Shown in pieces: positions 37,901 through 50,591 of a DNA stretch of 52,137 bases (within the stretch, counting starts at the first letter, position 1; each line of letters begins with the position of its first letter). A program made the position numbers and the translations under genes. A model generated the notes under the pieces. That model was not told the DNA's origin. It was given only the letters and a program-made list of their open reading frames with translations, and made no database searches. The stretch is from Paramecium sonneborni (taxonomy: Eukaryota; Ciliophora; Oligohymenophorea; Peniculida; Parameciidae), in contig CAJJDN010000010.1 in the NCBI GenBank assembly GCA_905182985.1, forward strand, positions 12,671-64,807, given 5' to 3'.

Positions 37901-38957
37901 ATTATTTTACCTTAAAATTAAATATATTTAATTATTAAATTAGGTCATGTAAATTTGAATGCACTTTCATTATCAATATTAGCAAGTATTATAAGACTTT
38001 GAATTTAGATAATCCAACTATTGGCCTCTTTTTCACGTTGTTCATATTTGAATTTCCATTCTAATTTTTTTTATAATAAAATGATACACTATTTTATTTT
38101 TATTAATCTTATCATTAAAATAACTAATACTTAATTAAATAAACTACGACATAATTCATCACAATTGAAAGAAATATGCACCAAAATATATAATGACAAT
38201 CTTTATCGAACAAAAATTATCTTATTATCTAATATCCAAGTTTTTGTATTAGTTTTTAAATATTTGTGTGTAAATAAAATGAATAGGTATACGTTTTATC
38301 TAAATTAGACACAATCTAAAATATAACTACTAATTTAATATTTAGCTATTTTGAATCTATTTAAATGATTATATCTTCTAAATTTATAATCTAATTAAGC
38401 ATTTCAAAACAAATACTAAAAGACTTTTGAGTTAGAAATTAATTTACTATGTTTTTAATTTTAGAAAATCCATAAATTACAATAAATTAAGTTTTATGAG
38501 TAAATTTATGATTTATTGGAAATTATATCAAAATTTTTCTAATTTTTTCATAAAGTAAATGGATGGATGATATAAATTCAATTTTAAGTGCATAAGTAAT
38601 GTGCAGGATCAGGATTTATACGTAACTATTTAATTAAGTTAGATATTGCAATTGAATAAATTATTCATATTTTAATAGATGAATTCTTGCAACCACTATT
38701 AAATTATAAATAAATTCGAAAAGGTTTGTTGTATTAATATTATATAAATTAATTGAATTTGTTTATGATTCAAATAGTTAATTTGTGAATAAGCAGATTA
38801 AGAATTATTATTCTTCTGCTAATTTTACTCTTAGATTATACGCTTAATTAAAGATTGCTTTGCAAAACTATATTTAAGTCGTATTTATTAATGTTATCAA
38901 CAAAATTAATAATCAATATTTATTTACTAAACCTTTCTTTTAATAATTTATTATTGA
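34927..38957. other. About 4 kb of degenerate, gene-poor DNA
   Basis: No intact gene. A few readable plus-strand pieces occur: CKYCGSESQLGLNYRYLKNI near 36.47 kb, NANIADDNQGNLILQLFKQE near 37.23 kb, and DNGYQIADSLAY then NVTNKIDVAQVFEISRMINT near 37.7 kb. They do not connect and carry no convincing motif. The region is among the most AT-rich in the window, with frequent poly-T and poly-A tracts. Confidence 0.4.
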
Positions 38958-41108
38958 ATGCTAAAATTTTGGTTGTTAATAACATTTTTTGTTATTTAAA
39001 ATGCCTACGAGCATTGGAGTACTGAGTATACTTCTTTTACTTCTACAGATTTTATTGATAAAGATGGTTTTATTTTAAAAATTACTTAGGTTGGTTTATT
39101 CAAGGAAATAATGAATAGTTTTCAAGTATTTGTGATGGGACATTATTATTTGGAGGTTTTAATGTGTTTGGATCAGGAGCAAAAGTATAAAGATTAATAA
39201 CTCTTCCTGCACATTTTAAAATAAGAATTAGTTTTCAGTTTTGGAAGTAGCAAAAATAATATAATAAAATATAGAATAGATAGTTGGGATGATGAACATG
39301 TTTATTTTATATTTGATGATTATGTTTAAACTGATAGTTGGTATTGGAATACAGGGATTGTAAAATGCGGTAATCTTCAATATCCTGAATAATGGAGAGA
39401 AGTTGTTACAAATTACAATTTCACTTTTGCACATAACTAAAAAAATCTAGTTGTAATTATAACAACTGATTTAGATGAGCTTCCAATTACAGTATTTTAA
39501 ATTTTTTTAATATTAGGAATCATGGGGATTTAGAGATTTTAAGGTAGAAATCTAATCATGCTCACCAGGTTGTTAAATTTGTAATAATGATACACCAAAT
39601 GAATGTTTGTATTTTGAAGATATAGAAATTAATTGGCTTGAAAACTTTAATTTTGATGGATGGACTTTAGATTAATAACTATTTGACAAAATATAATCAT
39701 GTTTAAATGTAATGTTAATTGGAGGAATAGATACATTTACAGGCAATAAAAAATTATAGAAATAATTTATTAATTTAATCCCCCATTATAAAATAATATT
39801 GCAAGTTTAATTATGGAAATTTGATTTATGGAATAATAATATATTTTATATAGAAATAGATGATTAGATTGTTTACTAATCAAATCTTATTGGTTAAACA
39901 GAAGTAACATAATTGTGTGGTAATAATGGTGGGGAAATGTTACTAAACATTTACTCTAACTATTCTCATACTTTAAATTAAATGCTAATAAGCATGAAAT
40001 CTAATATTGCTACTTTAAATGGATCTTGGGGTTTAAGAGCATTTAGATTATATTTAGCGAAATGTTATAAAACCTGTCTCTTTTGTTCAGGTCCAAAAAT
40101 GAATGAATGTTCAATTTGTAAAGACGGATATATTTTACATAATTTTGAATGTGTAGATGGTATAATTTTATCATTATTATAGTGAAATGGATCTTAGCTT
40201 AAAAATAATATTTTAATTCATAAGATTTTATAACTTAAGATGGATGGTCTATTTTAAATACATATAATAATTAATCACCATTTTTAAAATGTGGTGTTAT
40301 TGATATTGTAGGAGGATATAATTTATTCTCAAATGATGCATCAATTAATTTGTAGATGGAACTTCCTAGACATAAAAAAATTAGAGTTTAATTTGAATTT
40401 TGGAAAATTAAAAGTTGGGATAATGAATGGTTTTAAGTATTTGCAAATGATATTCAAGTTCATTAAATGTAATTTGGAAAAACTGGAGTAGTAACTAATT
40501 GTGGATCAACAAATTTAGACATCTATATAATTAATTTTGATTTTGAATTTCTACATTCTTTGCCATCAATCAATTTGATGATGACATCAACATTAAATGG
40601 AACTCCAGATAATAAATCTTGGGGAATTAGAAACTTTTAACTCTTTTATGGAGTTGCAAAGGATTGCAGTTCCTCTATTATTGATTTCATAACGTTTTCT
40701 TCATTTATTGCAACTAATTATATTAAATCCTCCTCATATTCACATGATTAGAATTTTAATAAAAATATTCAAATATCTGAACTTGCTATATCTTTAGAGC
40801 CAGATTTTGATCAAACTGTGATAGTAGCTAAGGATATAAAAAAACTGACTATAACAGTCACCTGGCCCTGTTTCACAGAAGATCTAAATTTTTCCATTTT
40901 AATTTTACAAAGTAGTTATCCAGACTATAAAACTATTACATCTAAATGTAATCATAAAAAATCTAATATTGTTAAATTGGTGTTGATTTTAGAAAGCATT
41001 ATACCATTATAATCTTAAATTAAATTATATGCAACTTCAACTTAATTTTAAATTTATTAAATAGTTGATCTCTAAAATCAAAAGCTATATGATTTATTGG
41101 TAAATTGA
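38958..41108 (+). CDS. Secreted protein with three lectin-like modules and a Cys-rich linker
   Basis: 683 residues after removal of four introns of 23, 28, 25 and 23 nt (39067-39089, 39247-39274, 39492-39516, 40160-40182), each of which keeps the frame exactly. The start MLKFWLLITFFVIQNAYE is a signal peptide. Three homologous modules follow at about residues 36-170, 208-340 and 393-530. Each runs from a GW start through a GG(F/Y)N(V/L)F-type turn and FxFWKIxSWD(D/N)E to a closing SWG(F/L/I)R(D/A/N)F. Module 2 is the most diverged (LWKFDLWNNN). Between modules 2 and 3 lies CYKTCLFCSGPKMNECSICK, a furin-like Cys-rich linker common in ciliate surface proteins. The last about 150 residues are unlike the modules and no C-terminal membrane segment is obvious. 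The module looks like a beta-sandwich carbohydrate-binding type, but that is inference. It stands alone between long gene-poor stretches. Confidence 0.88.
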
Positions 41109-44100
41109 TAAAATAATCAGAAAGTTTGAATTTTATTGATTATAATAATCAGAGAAATATATTATGATAAAAATAAAAATCATTCATTCCTATTTAATTT
41201 TCTTAAAAATAGAAAATATGTATTATCATGATTTCTAATGATTTTAGAATAAATTAAATCTGTTTATTCTTTTTTGGTTCAGAATTAATTGCTATGAAAC
41301 ATACCCAGCAGATTTTGTTATGATCCTTTCATAATAGTAAAATTAGGTAAATATATTATTTTATAAATAAACTAATAGATAGACTATTATTTTTTTATTT
41401 ATTAATTTAATTTACATTATTTGATAGCGTTTAACAGTTTTCTTCTTTATTATATGCTCAAACAATGAATATTTGGTCCTTAGTTAGTTTCATCTTAATT
41501 CTAAAGACTTTATAAACAGAATTATAATTATACTTAATTCTATAATTTATCACTTATATGAAACTAAAATATTTCCAGAATCTCAAATTGGGTTAGTAAG
41601 TAAATTATTCTTATAAATAGAAATATATTAAGGATAAAAATAATTATTAGTTTTCATACTCATCTAATCTAAAACAACAGCTGGATCGTAAGATTATTAT
41701 TGGGTCTGTTAAAATTAAAGTAATTTCTTAGATTACAATGTATCACAATCCATAAATTTATTAACATTCTTAAGAATTAAATGAAAAATTACATCTTTTC
41801 AGGATATTCTTGTCTGGATATGATGGGTATATTAATGCTAAAAAATTTTAATTGGTTCTGATTTTTATCTAAGTACTCAAGGGTCTTAATGTTGAACTTA
41901 TGTGTCCTTAAGTAATGCCTCTAGATTCTAAATATAAGGTTTCTGGCTAAAAATATGTATGATCAGTTGACTAACTATCTAATCAATCAACAGAATTTTG
42001 CTTATCTTAAGAAAATAAATCATTTTCCGATTTATTGATACATTTGAATTCGTAATAAAAATATAATTAACTATAAAAGCTAAATAAAAACCTGCATCAT
42101 ATTAAGGAAGAATTTCCATGATATTTCTCATAATTCAAGCTTTACACTAGGAAATTCTTGAGATATAGGACTTTTTTGTTATTTGCACTCAAAGAAGTAT
42201 TCAGGCAAACAGATTAGAACATGGATTAATCTAAATAAATTATCAAAATAATGCTTTATTAAATTATTATGTTTATGAGACTCATGCCTATAATTACATA
42301 ATAAAATCCAACTTTTTGTGAGGTAACTATTTATATGTAGTGAATTGATTAAACTAGCTTAATCAAATTATTCCACAGCCATCAAATACCTTTATAATAT
42401 AGCCATTTAGCAATAATTGAACTAAAAAATTTTAAAAATCCTTTTTAATCATCAACTTATTCTGTCAATTTTTAATACTAGTATGTTTAAATTTTATATT
42501 AATTTTTTAAAATGACTGCAACAATATAATTCTAATTGTGATAATAGTAGCATTAGTGAGTTCATTTTTGAATAGATACAACTAAATTTTTAAATTTAAG
42601 AAATTATTTAACCATGTACTTCTCCAATTTTTACACATAAACATAGAAACATTAAAATGAGAATCTTTATTATCAAAATATTATCTATTTTAAAAGATTT
42701 TAATTTAAGGATATGCTATAAAGGTGAATTAAATATTTGCTCAACCCATGTTTTGATAACTTTGAAAATAATTCAACTTGTATTGATTTAGTTTCGTAAT
42801 TATTTTGCTTCGATTTAAGAATTACAGTTTTTGTGGAAAGATATAAATTATTAATACACTCACCCTCTACTTTCAAAATCAAAGTAAACTTAATTTTAGA
42901 ACAATCAATCGAGATCAACCTATAATTAACATTATGAATTTGAATAGACACTTGTAAAATACATCTTTTGTAAAAAAACAGAATTTTATTAAAAGAATAA
43001 TAATCAATCATTACTGAAATTGCAATTGAAAAAGTATTTTAGAAAAGTTTTATTTATTTTAAATATTAGATAAAACTAATGAAATTTTTATATATTTTCT
43101 ATAATCGATTTTTTTAGTTTATTAATTTAATTGAAATGATTTAGTATCTTCATTATTTTTTTATTTACTTTTTTCTATTATTGATAAGAGTAAAGAAATT
43201 TTTAGATTATAAAAAACAATCATTTGAATGTAGAAATAATAGAAATTTATGTAAAGTATTAAAAACTTTTCAATATTAAAAAGAAAAAAAATTGAAAACT
43301 GTAGCTAATCTAAAGTTATTATTGGTATGAATAATAAACATATTGATATGATCCAGTTATCAATAAGTGTGTGAAGATGATATAAAGAAATATATTGTCA
43401 AAGAAATACATATAGATATATGAGCCCTTTATTTAAAATAAATGTTTAAACTTTCAAAGGAAAGTCTTAGATATCTTTTTTGAATATCTGGTTAAGTATC
43501 TAGTTCATATTAATTTTTTATATCGATTTTCTTAGTAAATATTGATTCTTAGTTTTAATCCATGTTCACAAAAATCTATCTAAGTATTATATCAATTTAT
43601 TTCATTTCTGATTACATGTGAAACCTTTCAAGTGAGTTTTATTTTATTTTGATTCATAAGAGATTCTATTAACATTGAGTTAGGAAAATATGGATATAAA
43701 ATAATTGTAATTCTGGACTATAATTATGTATTTATTCATTAATTCACTTCTATAAATTTGTATTTTGCTGATTCTTTTAAGTATCATTGATCGCATTTTA
43801 AATAACTTTATTAGGATTCTTTTAATCTTTTTACTAATTAATATTCCCTTTAGTGCTATTTTTATCAAGCCCATTTAAGCCTGTGATCATTCTCTTCATT
43901 CTTCTCACTTAAACTTAATAATGTTAAAAAAATTATTAATTACATATTGATAACTATACACAATATACTAATGCTTTATTTATTTATTAATTCTAAAATC
44001 TTATTGTTAAAGCGTCTCATAATCAAAATATAATGGTACAAATAATAGTCACGAAATGGATGGAATTTGAAATAATAACAAAAAAATAAAAGTATAATAT

Positions 44101-44573
44101 AATATTTTTCAAGATTATGTTGGTTTGTAAAAAAGTATTATTAACTTGACAATTTAGAAAACTATTCTGGAAAAAATTTTAGTCTGATAGAAAATACAAT
44201 AGAAATAGACAAATATTTAATAGATTTTAACTTAAAATATTAAACTTATAAATAAGTAGATCAAAATTAAAAATAAATTAGTATTTTTAGATATAAGGCT
44301 ATGATTAAGATATATTATTGTAAATTCAAGTAATATTTGAATATGAACAAGAAAAATGGAAGTGAAAAATGTTTTTTTAAAATAAATTATAGTTAAATAT
44401 TACTTATTTTTGGTTGAATTATTTTTATAAGTTTTTTCTAATGAGCTTCAATTTGATACAATTCATTTTTTAATTGAGATTAGATCTAAAAATTTCACAA
44501 AAACATATTTTTGAGTAAAATGATGTGCTATTTAAAATGTGGTTAAAATTTTAAAATTTTAATTAATAAATAA
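41109..44573. other. About 3.5 kb without an intact gene
   Basis: On plus, a readable frame at about 41.68-41.97 kb (KQQLDRKIIIGSVKIKVISQ, RIFLSGYDGYINAKKF, LNVELMCPQVMPLDSKYKV) ends at TGA and continues briefly; it may be a relic. On minus, 42700-43011 is a 103-codon frame free of all three stops, which is notable in this composition, but it has no recognisable motif. A decayed Gln-rich frame lies at about 43.6-43.9 kb (-): NQQKDQKNPNKVIQNAIND. None can be called a gene. Confidence 0.4.
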
Positions 44574-46157
44574 ATGTTTAAAAGTTTAGCTAAAGGAATC
44601 AAATCTTTAGATAGATTTGGAGTTATATTTCGGCCAAGCGTAATAGATATGAATCCAGAGTACAAATCAATTATTGGTGGGATTGCGACTTTATTCTTGT
44701 ATGGTTCTTGTTTGGCTTACTTCTGTTATCAAATTTTATAGTGGTAAGGAAATAATTTGTTGCCCAAAATAACTAGCATATAGACTTCATAAAGTTCAAA
44801 GTATTTTAAGATTGAAGATTCCATTTCTTCCATTTTTGCCAGAAAAAATTATAGAAAAGATGAATTAGATCCTTTTGATCCTCAAAATATAATACTACAG
44901 CCAATCCTTTCAAAATTTTCAAATCAATAATTGGTTGAGTCTAAGTCATTTTAATTCAATACAAAATCGAGTAGATATAACAATACTGAAATAATACTTT
45001 AAGATTTAGATTTGAATTTGAATTTAGAAAATTCAATTAACAATCCTCAAATAGATTATATATTATCTTTTGGTACTTGCATAAAAGAATATTTATAAGA
45101 AGGATAATAATGTGCAAACTAAACTTTAGTAGATATATATATGAAATAATAAAGTCATGCAATTTTAATGAATAATTATGTTAAAGAATATAATCCAAAA
45201 AAAATGAAACTTGAAACTGTTAAAAAGTAATTTTTAACAATGTTTAATAATGATACAACAATATATTTGTAGAATCAAATCAGAATTTCTAAGACTAATA
45301 TTGATGATGGATTCTTATTTCCCTCTTAAAGTTATTCTGAATTCCCAGTTGACATAGTCATCATTTCATAATCTATTGATACTTAGAGTTTTTCTTCGAT
45401 ATTTCACAGGCCCACATTTTTGGTATTAGCATATAGCTTAAGTGAAATATCATAAGAGTAGTTTATTGAATATCCTAAATTTTCAGAAGTTCTTGCAGAT
45501 ATAGGCTCTATTGTTTCAATTATATTAGTCTTTTCACATATAATATTATTGGTAAATGAGTAAAAATTAGAAAAAGAAAGTGTTTAAAAGATTATATCAA
45601 TGTATTATCCAGAGATAGTTAATATAAAGTTTAAATCTAATTGGTATGGTAAAATTATAGATGTTATATAAAATGAAATATCTATTGATAAGATTGCATT
45701 TTTGAAATATTATGATGAAATTTAAAGAGTAGCCAGAAAAAAACTAAATATGGCAAACATTATTTATACTTAAGCCAAATTATAATTCTTAATTCAATCA
45801 ACTTACACTTAAAGTTAAATTAGATAGGCTCATCAAGTAGGAATTAAATTATAATAATTTCCTAAAGCTTAAGATTAATCAAATATTGAATATATTTAAA
45901 GGAATGAACCAATAGAACATATTTAAATTCATGATGTATCACAGGTAGATTCTATTGAACTAAATGAGAATTCATCAATCCGTAAAAAAGTTGCATTAAA
46001 TGACAATCAAAAATATATCTTTATAAAGCCATAGAATTAATACCATATTTTGAATGATGAAGACTTTCATCTATTTACAATTGGTGAATCAATTTTCAAA
46101 GATAATGAAACAAATAAGTGGGATCCCTATTTTGAAAAAAATTATATAAATATTTGA
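44574..46157 (+). CDS. Two-TM membrane protein of unknown function
   Basis: Single-exon frame of 528 codons, ATG 44574 to TGA 46155-46157, without breaks. It begins MFKSLAKGIKSLDRFGVIFR, then a first membrane segment at about residues 36-57 (GGIATLFLYGSCLAYFCYQI). Next comes a polar domain of about 240 residues with two nearby Cys (FGTCIKEYLQEGQQC), and a second membrane segment at about residues 305-332 (LADIGSIVSIILVFSHIILL). A basic, Gln-rich tail of about 190 residues follows, beginning NEQKLEKESVQKIISMYYPE. This suggests both ends in the cytosol and a loop in the lumen or outside. Ciliate genomes hold many proteins of this layout, but I cannot name the family or its role. The frame is intact and presumably functional. 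Confidence 0.85.
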
Positions 46158-47120
46158 AAAATAATTATTTAGTTAAAACTTCTTATTTAAGTTTTCTTTT
46201 TATTATTTTCTTATAATTTTTCATCCTTTTATTTTAAAAGCAATATGAAGTTAATTGTTGCTGTTTAATTTTAATCTAGACTTTTTATTGAATCAAATTA
46301 ATTAATTTTATTATTATTTTTAATTTGATTAATATTTTACAAAACAAAAAATAATAATTAGGAACTCATTATATAAATATTTATATTATTTTATAATGAA
46401 ATAACAATTAATTTGCTACTCTTTAGATTTTATTATTAGTTTTTTTTACATTTTAATCTTAGGATAATACATATTCCTCTACAACTACTACACACATACA
46501 TAATATAATATATATAATGCTATGAATTATTTACAAAATGATACATATTAATATTACTCTATTTAAATTTGAATTTCTTTATGATCAGGAAATTAGCTTA
46601 AAAGTTATCATTGAGATCAACGTAAAGCAAACATTAAAAATTATTTATATTTAATCTCCATTAACATCTTTTTAAATTAATTCATATCTTATTTTTAATA
46701 TAATAAATTAGGTTATCATCAACAATTAATTGTATATATTTGCTCTAAAAAGCTAGATAAAAATTCAAAAGATGGGGCTTCTTATTTAAAATTTATAACA
46801 ATATTTTTGATTTTAATTCCTACAAAGTATAATAAAAGAACTTTTTACTCTATATCATTTTTAATACATCTGCCAGAATTTTTATTCAGAAGAGAAAGTA
46901 TAACATATTTAAAGTTTTAATTGTAATTGCGCTTTTGCTATTTATGTATAAAAAGTTCCAGTTCCATGCTTATAAACGATTAAAGAAATGATTAACCTCA
47001 ACTGCATAGTAAAATTTTCATCAAAATTTAGATGTTTTTCACATTCATCTCCTTAACTTTATAAATAAGGAAAAAAACCAATACTACTAATATTTACCAA
47101 GGAATAGCAAGTTATAAAAA
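46158..47120. other. AT-rich spacer, nothing recognised
   Basis: 3' flank of the two-TM gene. Near 46.95-47.1 kb minus-strand scraps (GDECEKHLNFDENFTMQLRL) probably belong to the relic described next. Confidence 0.35.
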
Positions 47121-47387
47121 TCATCCATAAATAATTTGAGGCTACACATCAGTCATCATTTAGTTTATCACACAATTTATATTGAATATGATCTTTATAA
47201 ACTTAAAGCAATTGCATTTTTTTGAATTTTATTGAGATTCCTTATAAATTCTGTATCCTAACTAATATTAATTATATACTCGATACAATTCAGCTTTCTT
47301 TATAACAGCAGGAAAGTCAGAGCAATTATCAATGATATCGGGGAATATTTGAGACTCTTTTTTGGAAATGATAAATTCACTTTCCAT
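47121..47387 (-). pseudogene. N-terminal fragment of a decayed gene
   Basis: An open frame from ATG 47387 (MESEFIISKKESQIFPDII, DNCSDFPAVIKKAELYRVYN, QYQLGYRIYKESQQNSKK) runs 88 codons to TGA 47121-47123. The sequence is coding-like in its first 60 residues. Continuing pieces in other frames, such as CDKLNDD and LIVYKHGTGTFYT, follow downstream to about 46.93 kb. This is best read as a frame-broken gene. Family unknown. Confidence 0.4.
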
Positions 47388-48706
47388 TCTAATAGATATT
47401 AAATTAATAATTATTATTACAATTATATTGAAAATAGTAAATATGGTTTTTATAGTAGATGAGAAAAATTTTAATAATTGCAGTAGTTAAGAAGATGGAA
47501 TAACAATTTGGCTTTATTGAAGAATTTTACTTAAAGAAGTTTTGAAATAGATTAAATAGGAATATAATACGAAACAATAAACAAAGAAACTAACAAACAG
47601 TATTAAAATTTTCACATTTTTGTTATAAAAAAGAGGATAAAACAATAAAAAATATATTATAATTGTCAATTAAATGAATTGTAATCTTTTAAGAGAAAAA
47701 AAAAAATATATCTTAAAGCATTGATAAATTGCATAGGAATTATTGCAAAATACAATTTATTATTTTAGGAGTTATCTTTAATTTTGGAGTATACAAAATT
47801 ATTAAAAATATTATAAAATATTATAGAAAATAAGAGCTAATTTGTTAATATTGACTGGTGCATTATTATTTAATGCTAAATCTTAATAATGAGATTGTGA
47901 TGAATAACTACTTTTGTTAAATTATAATTTAATTAAGAATCATCCTCTAAGAAAAAACCTTGATTTATAGAGAATTTATTGAAAAATTGCCGCTCTTAGA
48001 ATAAGTTCAGAATCAGTTCTTTAATTTTAATGGTTTCAGAAATCGGCAGATTTCTAATATCATCTGGAATCACATTTAATATCATGGCAATCAAAAGAAT
48101 AAAAAATCTATTAAGAAATTTCGATCTGGACATAAATATATATTGGTATAGTTTGCTTCGTAAAACAGATTTTAGGGTCTTAAGGACTAATAAAAATTAA
48201 AGGATTTGCAAATTAGAACATAATAATTGACTTGCTATCATGCATTACTGGCAAATAATCACAAATTTCAATTCTTGTTACATCATATGTATCAAAAGTA
48301 GCACAATTGATATACATGAGGTACCATTTGTTCAAAATTCAGATGAAAATGACTTGCAATTTTCATCTATCGATAATTGTTTGTATTAGTGGACTTATAT
48401 TTAAATTAGTATATTACTAATAATTAATATGAAATTTTATTGATGATACACTTTTTTTGTTTAATTTGTTTATGGATATAATAAATATTGGATTATAATG
48501 ATGAATTTCAAAGCTTAATATTTATCTAATTAGTTTTAAAAGTAATAAATAAATTTGTAAAATTATTAGAAAACATGGAGAGATTGAATGTTTTGTAAGA
48601 TTATATAATAACTAAAAATATTAAATAATATTATGTAAACTTTTGGAAACGATACATATTTAAATTGAATGAAATAACATAAAAATAATTTTAATACTTA
48701 AAAATA
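47388..48706. other. AT-rich stretch upstream of the transporter gene
   Basis: A minus-strand frame at about 48.06-48.31 kb (NCATFDTYDVTRIEICDY, LPVMHDSKSIIMFQFANPL) is coding-like but without start and ends in TGA. Otherwise no gene. The last few hundred bases should hold the promoter of the SLC6 gene, with no distinct element visible. Confidence 0.35.
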
Positions 48707-49901
48707 ATGTAACCATCTAGCCAAAGCTTAGAAGGATATTAAGAAACCCGAATGAAATTTTCAAGTTCATGGACTTTTATGCTTACATCATTAGGATTTG
48801 CGGCAGGGTTTGGAAGTGTTTGGAGATTCCCATATCGTAAGAATAGGATTATACTAATTATTTAAGTTGTATTTAAGAATGGAGGAGGTACATTTTTAAT
48901 TCCATACTTTCTTTTGGTTTTTACTTTGGCTATCCCATTATTTTTTATAGAAGTAGGATTAGGACAATGTAAAGGAATTGGAATGGCTCACTTGTTGAAT
49001 TTAGAGAAACCTAAGTTTAGAGGATTCGGATATGTTGGAATAGTAATTTGTGCATATATATCATCGTATTATGTAAATATGGAATAAATAAATAAATAGA
49101 ATCTAATTATGGCATATTCTTTAAGATATTTGTGGGAATCATTTAAATACCCAATACCATGGATGGCGAGCATAATGGTAGAAAACAAGCCATTTTCAAG
49201 AGATTATTTTTATGATTCTATAGTTTAGATTTCAAGCTCAATAACAGATTTAAGTAATTGAAATATAAATATATTAGATAATATAATATGGAGTTTATTT
49301 ATAGCATATATAGTATCATTAATAATTGTATATTTTTGTATAAAGTAAGTATTGATGATTATATTAATAGAGAAGGAGTGGAGACTTCGGGAAAAATAGC
49401 GATGGTAACAGCTACATCACCTTATGTTTTATTAATGATTCTATTAATAAGGGGTTTAATGTTAGAAGGTTCAAGTGAAGGAATTTATTATTTATTTAAA
49501 CCAGACTATATTAAATTATTTAATCCTTAAGTTTGGGTAGATGCTGCTAATTAAGTCATATTTTAAATGTCAGTTGGATAAGCAATTCTTACATTATATG
49601 GAAGTTACAGAAAGAAGGATGATAATTTACCTATTTTTTCTTTTGCTATACCATTATTAACTGCATTATGTGGAATGTTAGCTGGTTTAGTCGTATTCAG
49701 TTATATTGGACATGTTAGTTTTAAATATAATGTGTAAATTTAAGAATTACCAGTATTTATGATAAAGATAATTAGTTATCTGGTCCAGATTTGGCATTTG
49801 TTTTATATCCAGCTATTTTAGCTTAGATGCCAATGCCAAATTTATGGTGTATTTTGTTCTTTTTAGTATTATTATTGTTGGGAATTGATACTTAATTTGG
49901 A
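48707..49901 (+). CDS. SLC6-type Na+-coupled transporter (neurotransmitter/amino-acid symporter), 3' part missing
   Basis: Five introns of 30, 27, 24, 26 and 23 nt (48837-48866, 49073-49099, 49254-49277, 49345-49370, 49753-49775) join six exons into 355 codons. TM1 carries the sodium/substrate signature GFAAGFGSVWRFPYLVFKNG, followed by GGGTFLIPYFLLVFTLAIPL. TM3 has YYNLIMAYSLRYL, TM5 GKIAMVTATSPYVLL, and TM6 WVDAANQVIFQMSVGQAIL with LYGSY. TM7-8 follow with GPDLAFVLYPAILAQMP and FFLVLLLLGIDTQFG. SLC6 proteins normally have 12 membrane segments and about 550-600 residues. Here homology ends right after TM8, at 49901, next to the ambiguous base at 49902. The frame stays open to TGA 50088 but the residues no longer resemble the family. 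It is a truncated gene or an assembly break. The substrate cannot be told. Confidence 0.85.
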
Positions 49902-50591
49902 NTATATTTCAAGTAATGTATTTTCTTGTTTCCTATTAGTATAGATATATAATTTCAAAATCTCACTTATTGTGTATTAATAATTGAAAATTATCTGGTT
50001 ATTTTAAAAATTTAATTACAAATCTATAACTTTTAACCTAAATCTCTTTGTATGTAGTTAAATGAAGGATAATATTTATTTAAAAAGTGAATAATTAAAT
50101 AAACAATAAATAAAAATGTTTTAATTTTTTGGAAGAGCACAACATTTAATCTCCTTCAAGTTAAATAATTTTGTTTTAATAAAATTATAAAATTATCAAG
50201 GATACCAAAGTTATTTATTATCTCTCTTCATTAAAAACTTGTTAATAATACTATTCAATAACCTAAATTTGATGATTTGTAGAATTTAAAATTAAAAAAG
50301 ATCTAATTTTCAAATAAAATATGGTTATGAAAAATCACCCTATAATAGTCATTCACTTAAATATTGTGAATGAAAAGCAATTTTGAATTTAGATTTAGAT
50401 TCAGGAATCATAAAATAAAAGTAAGAAATTATTTATTATAATGCATAATTATAATATTTAAAATAATTTCTTGAAATAAAAATAAAATTCAAAGAAAAAT
50501 ATGGAATAGTTTTAATAATAAATTATTTTCTGATATTTCATACATTGATGATATATAAAGTTTTCTTAATATTAAAATTATCTTTATGGAG
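49902..50591. other. Non-homologous sequence after the transporter break
   Basis: It begins with the single N of the window. A GT...AG stretch of 27 nt starts at 49913 but splicing it does not restore SLC6 homology. The remainder is AT-rich and without any recognisable coding sequence. TM9-12 of the transporter were not found here or downstream. Confidence 0.5.

Noticed and set aside
49902..50090. Continuation of the SLC6 gene to the next TGA at 50088
   Set aside because: The frame stays open but the residues show no membrane-segment pattern or family motif; splicing the 27-nt GT...AG stretch at 49913 does not help.
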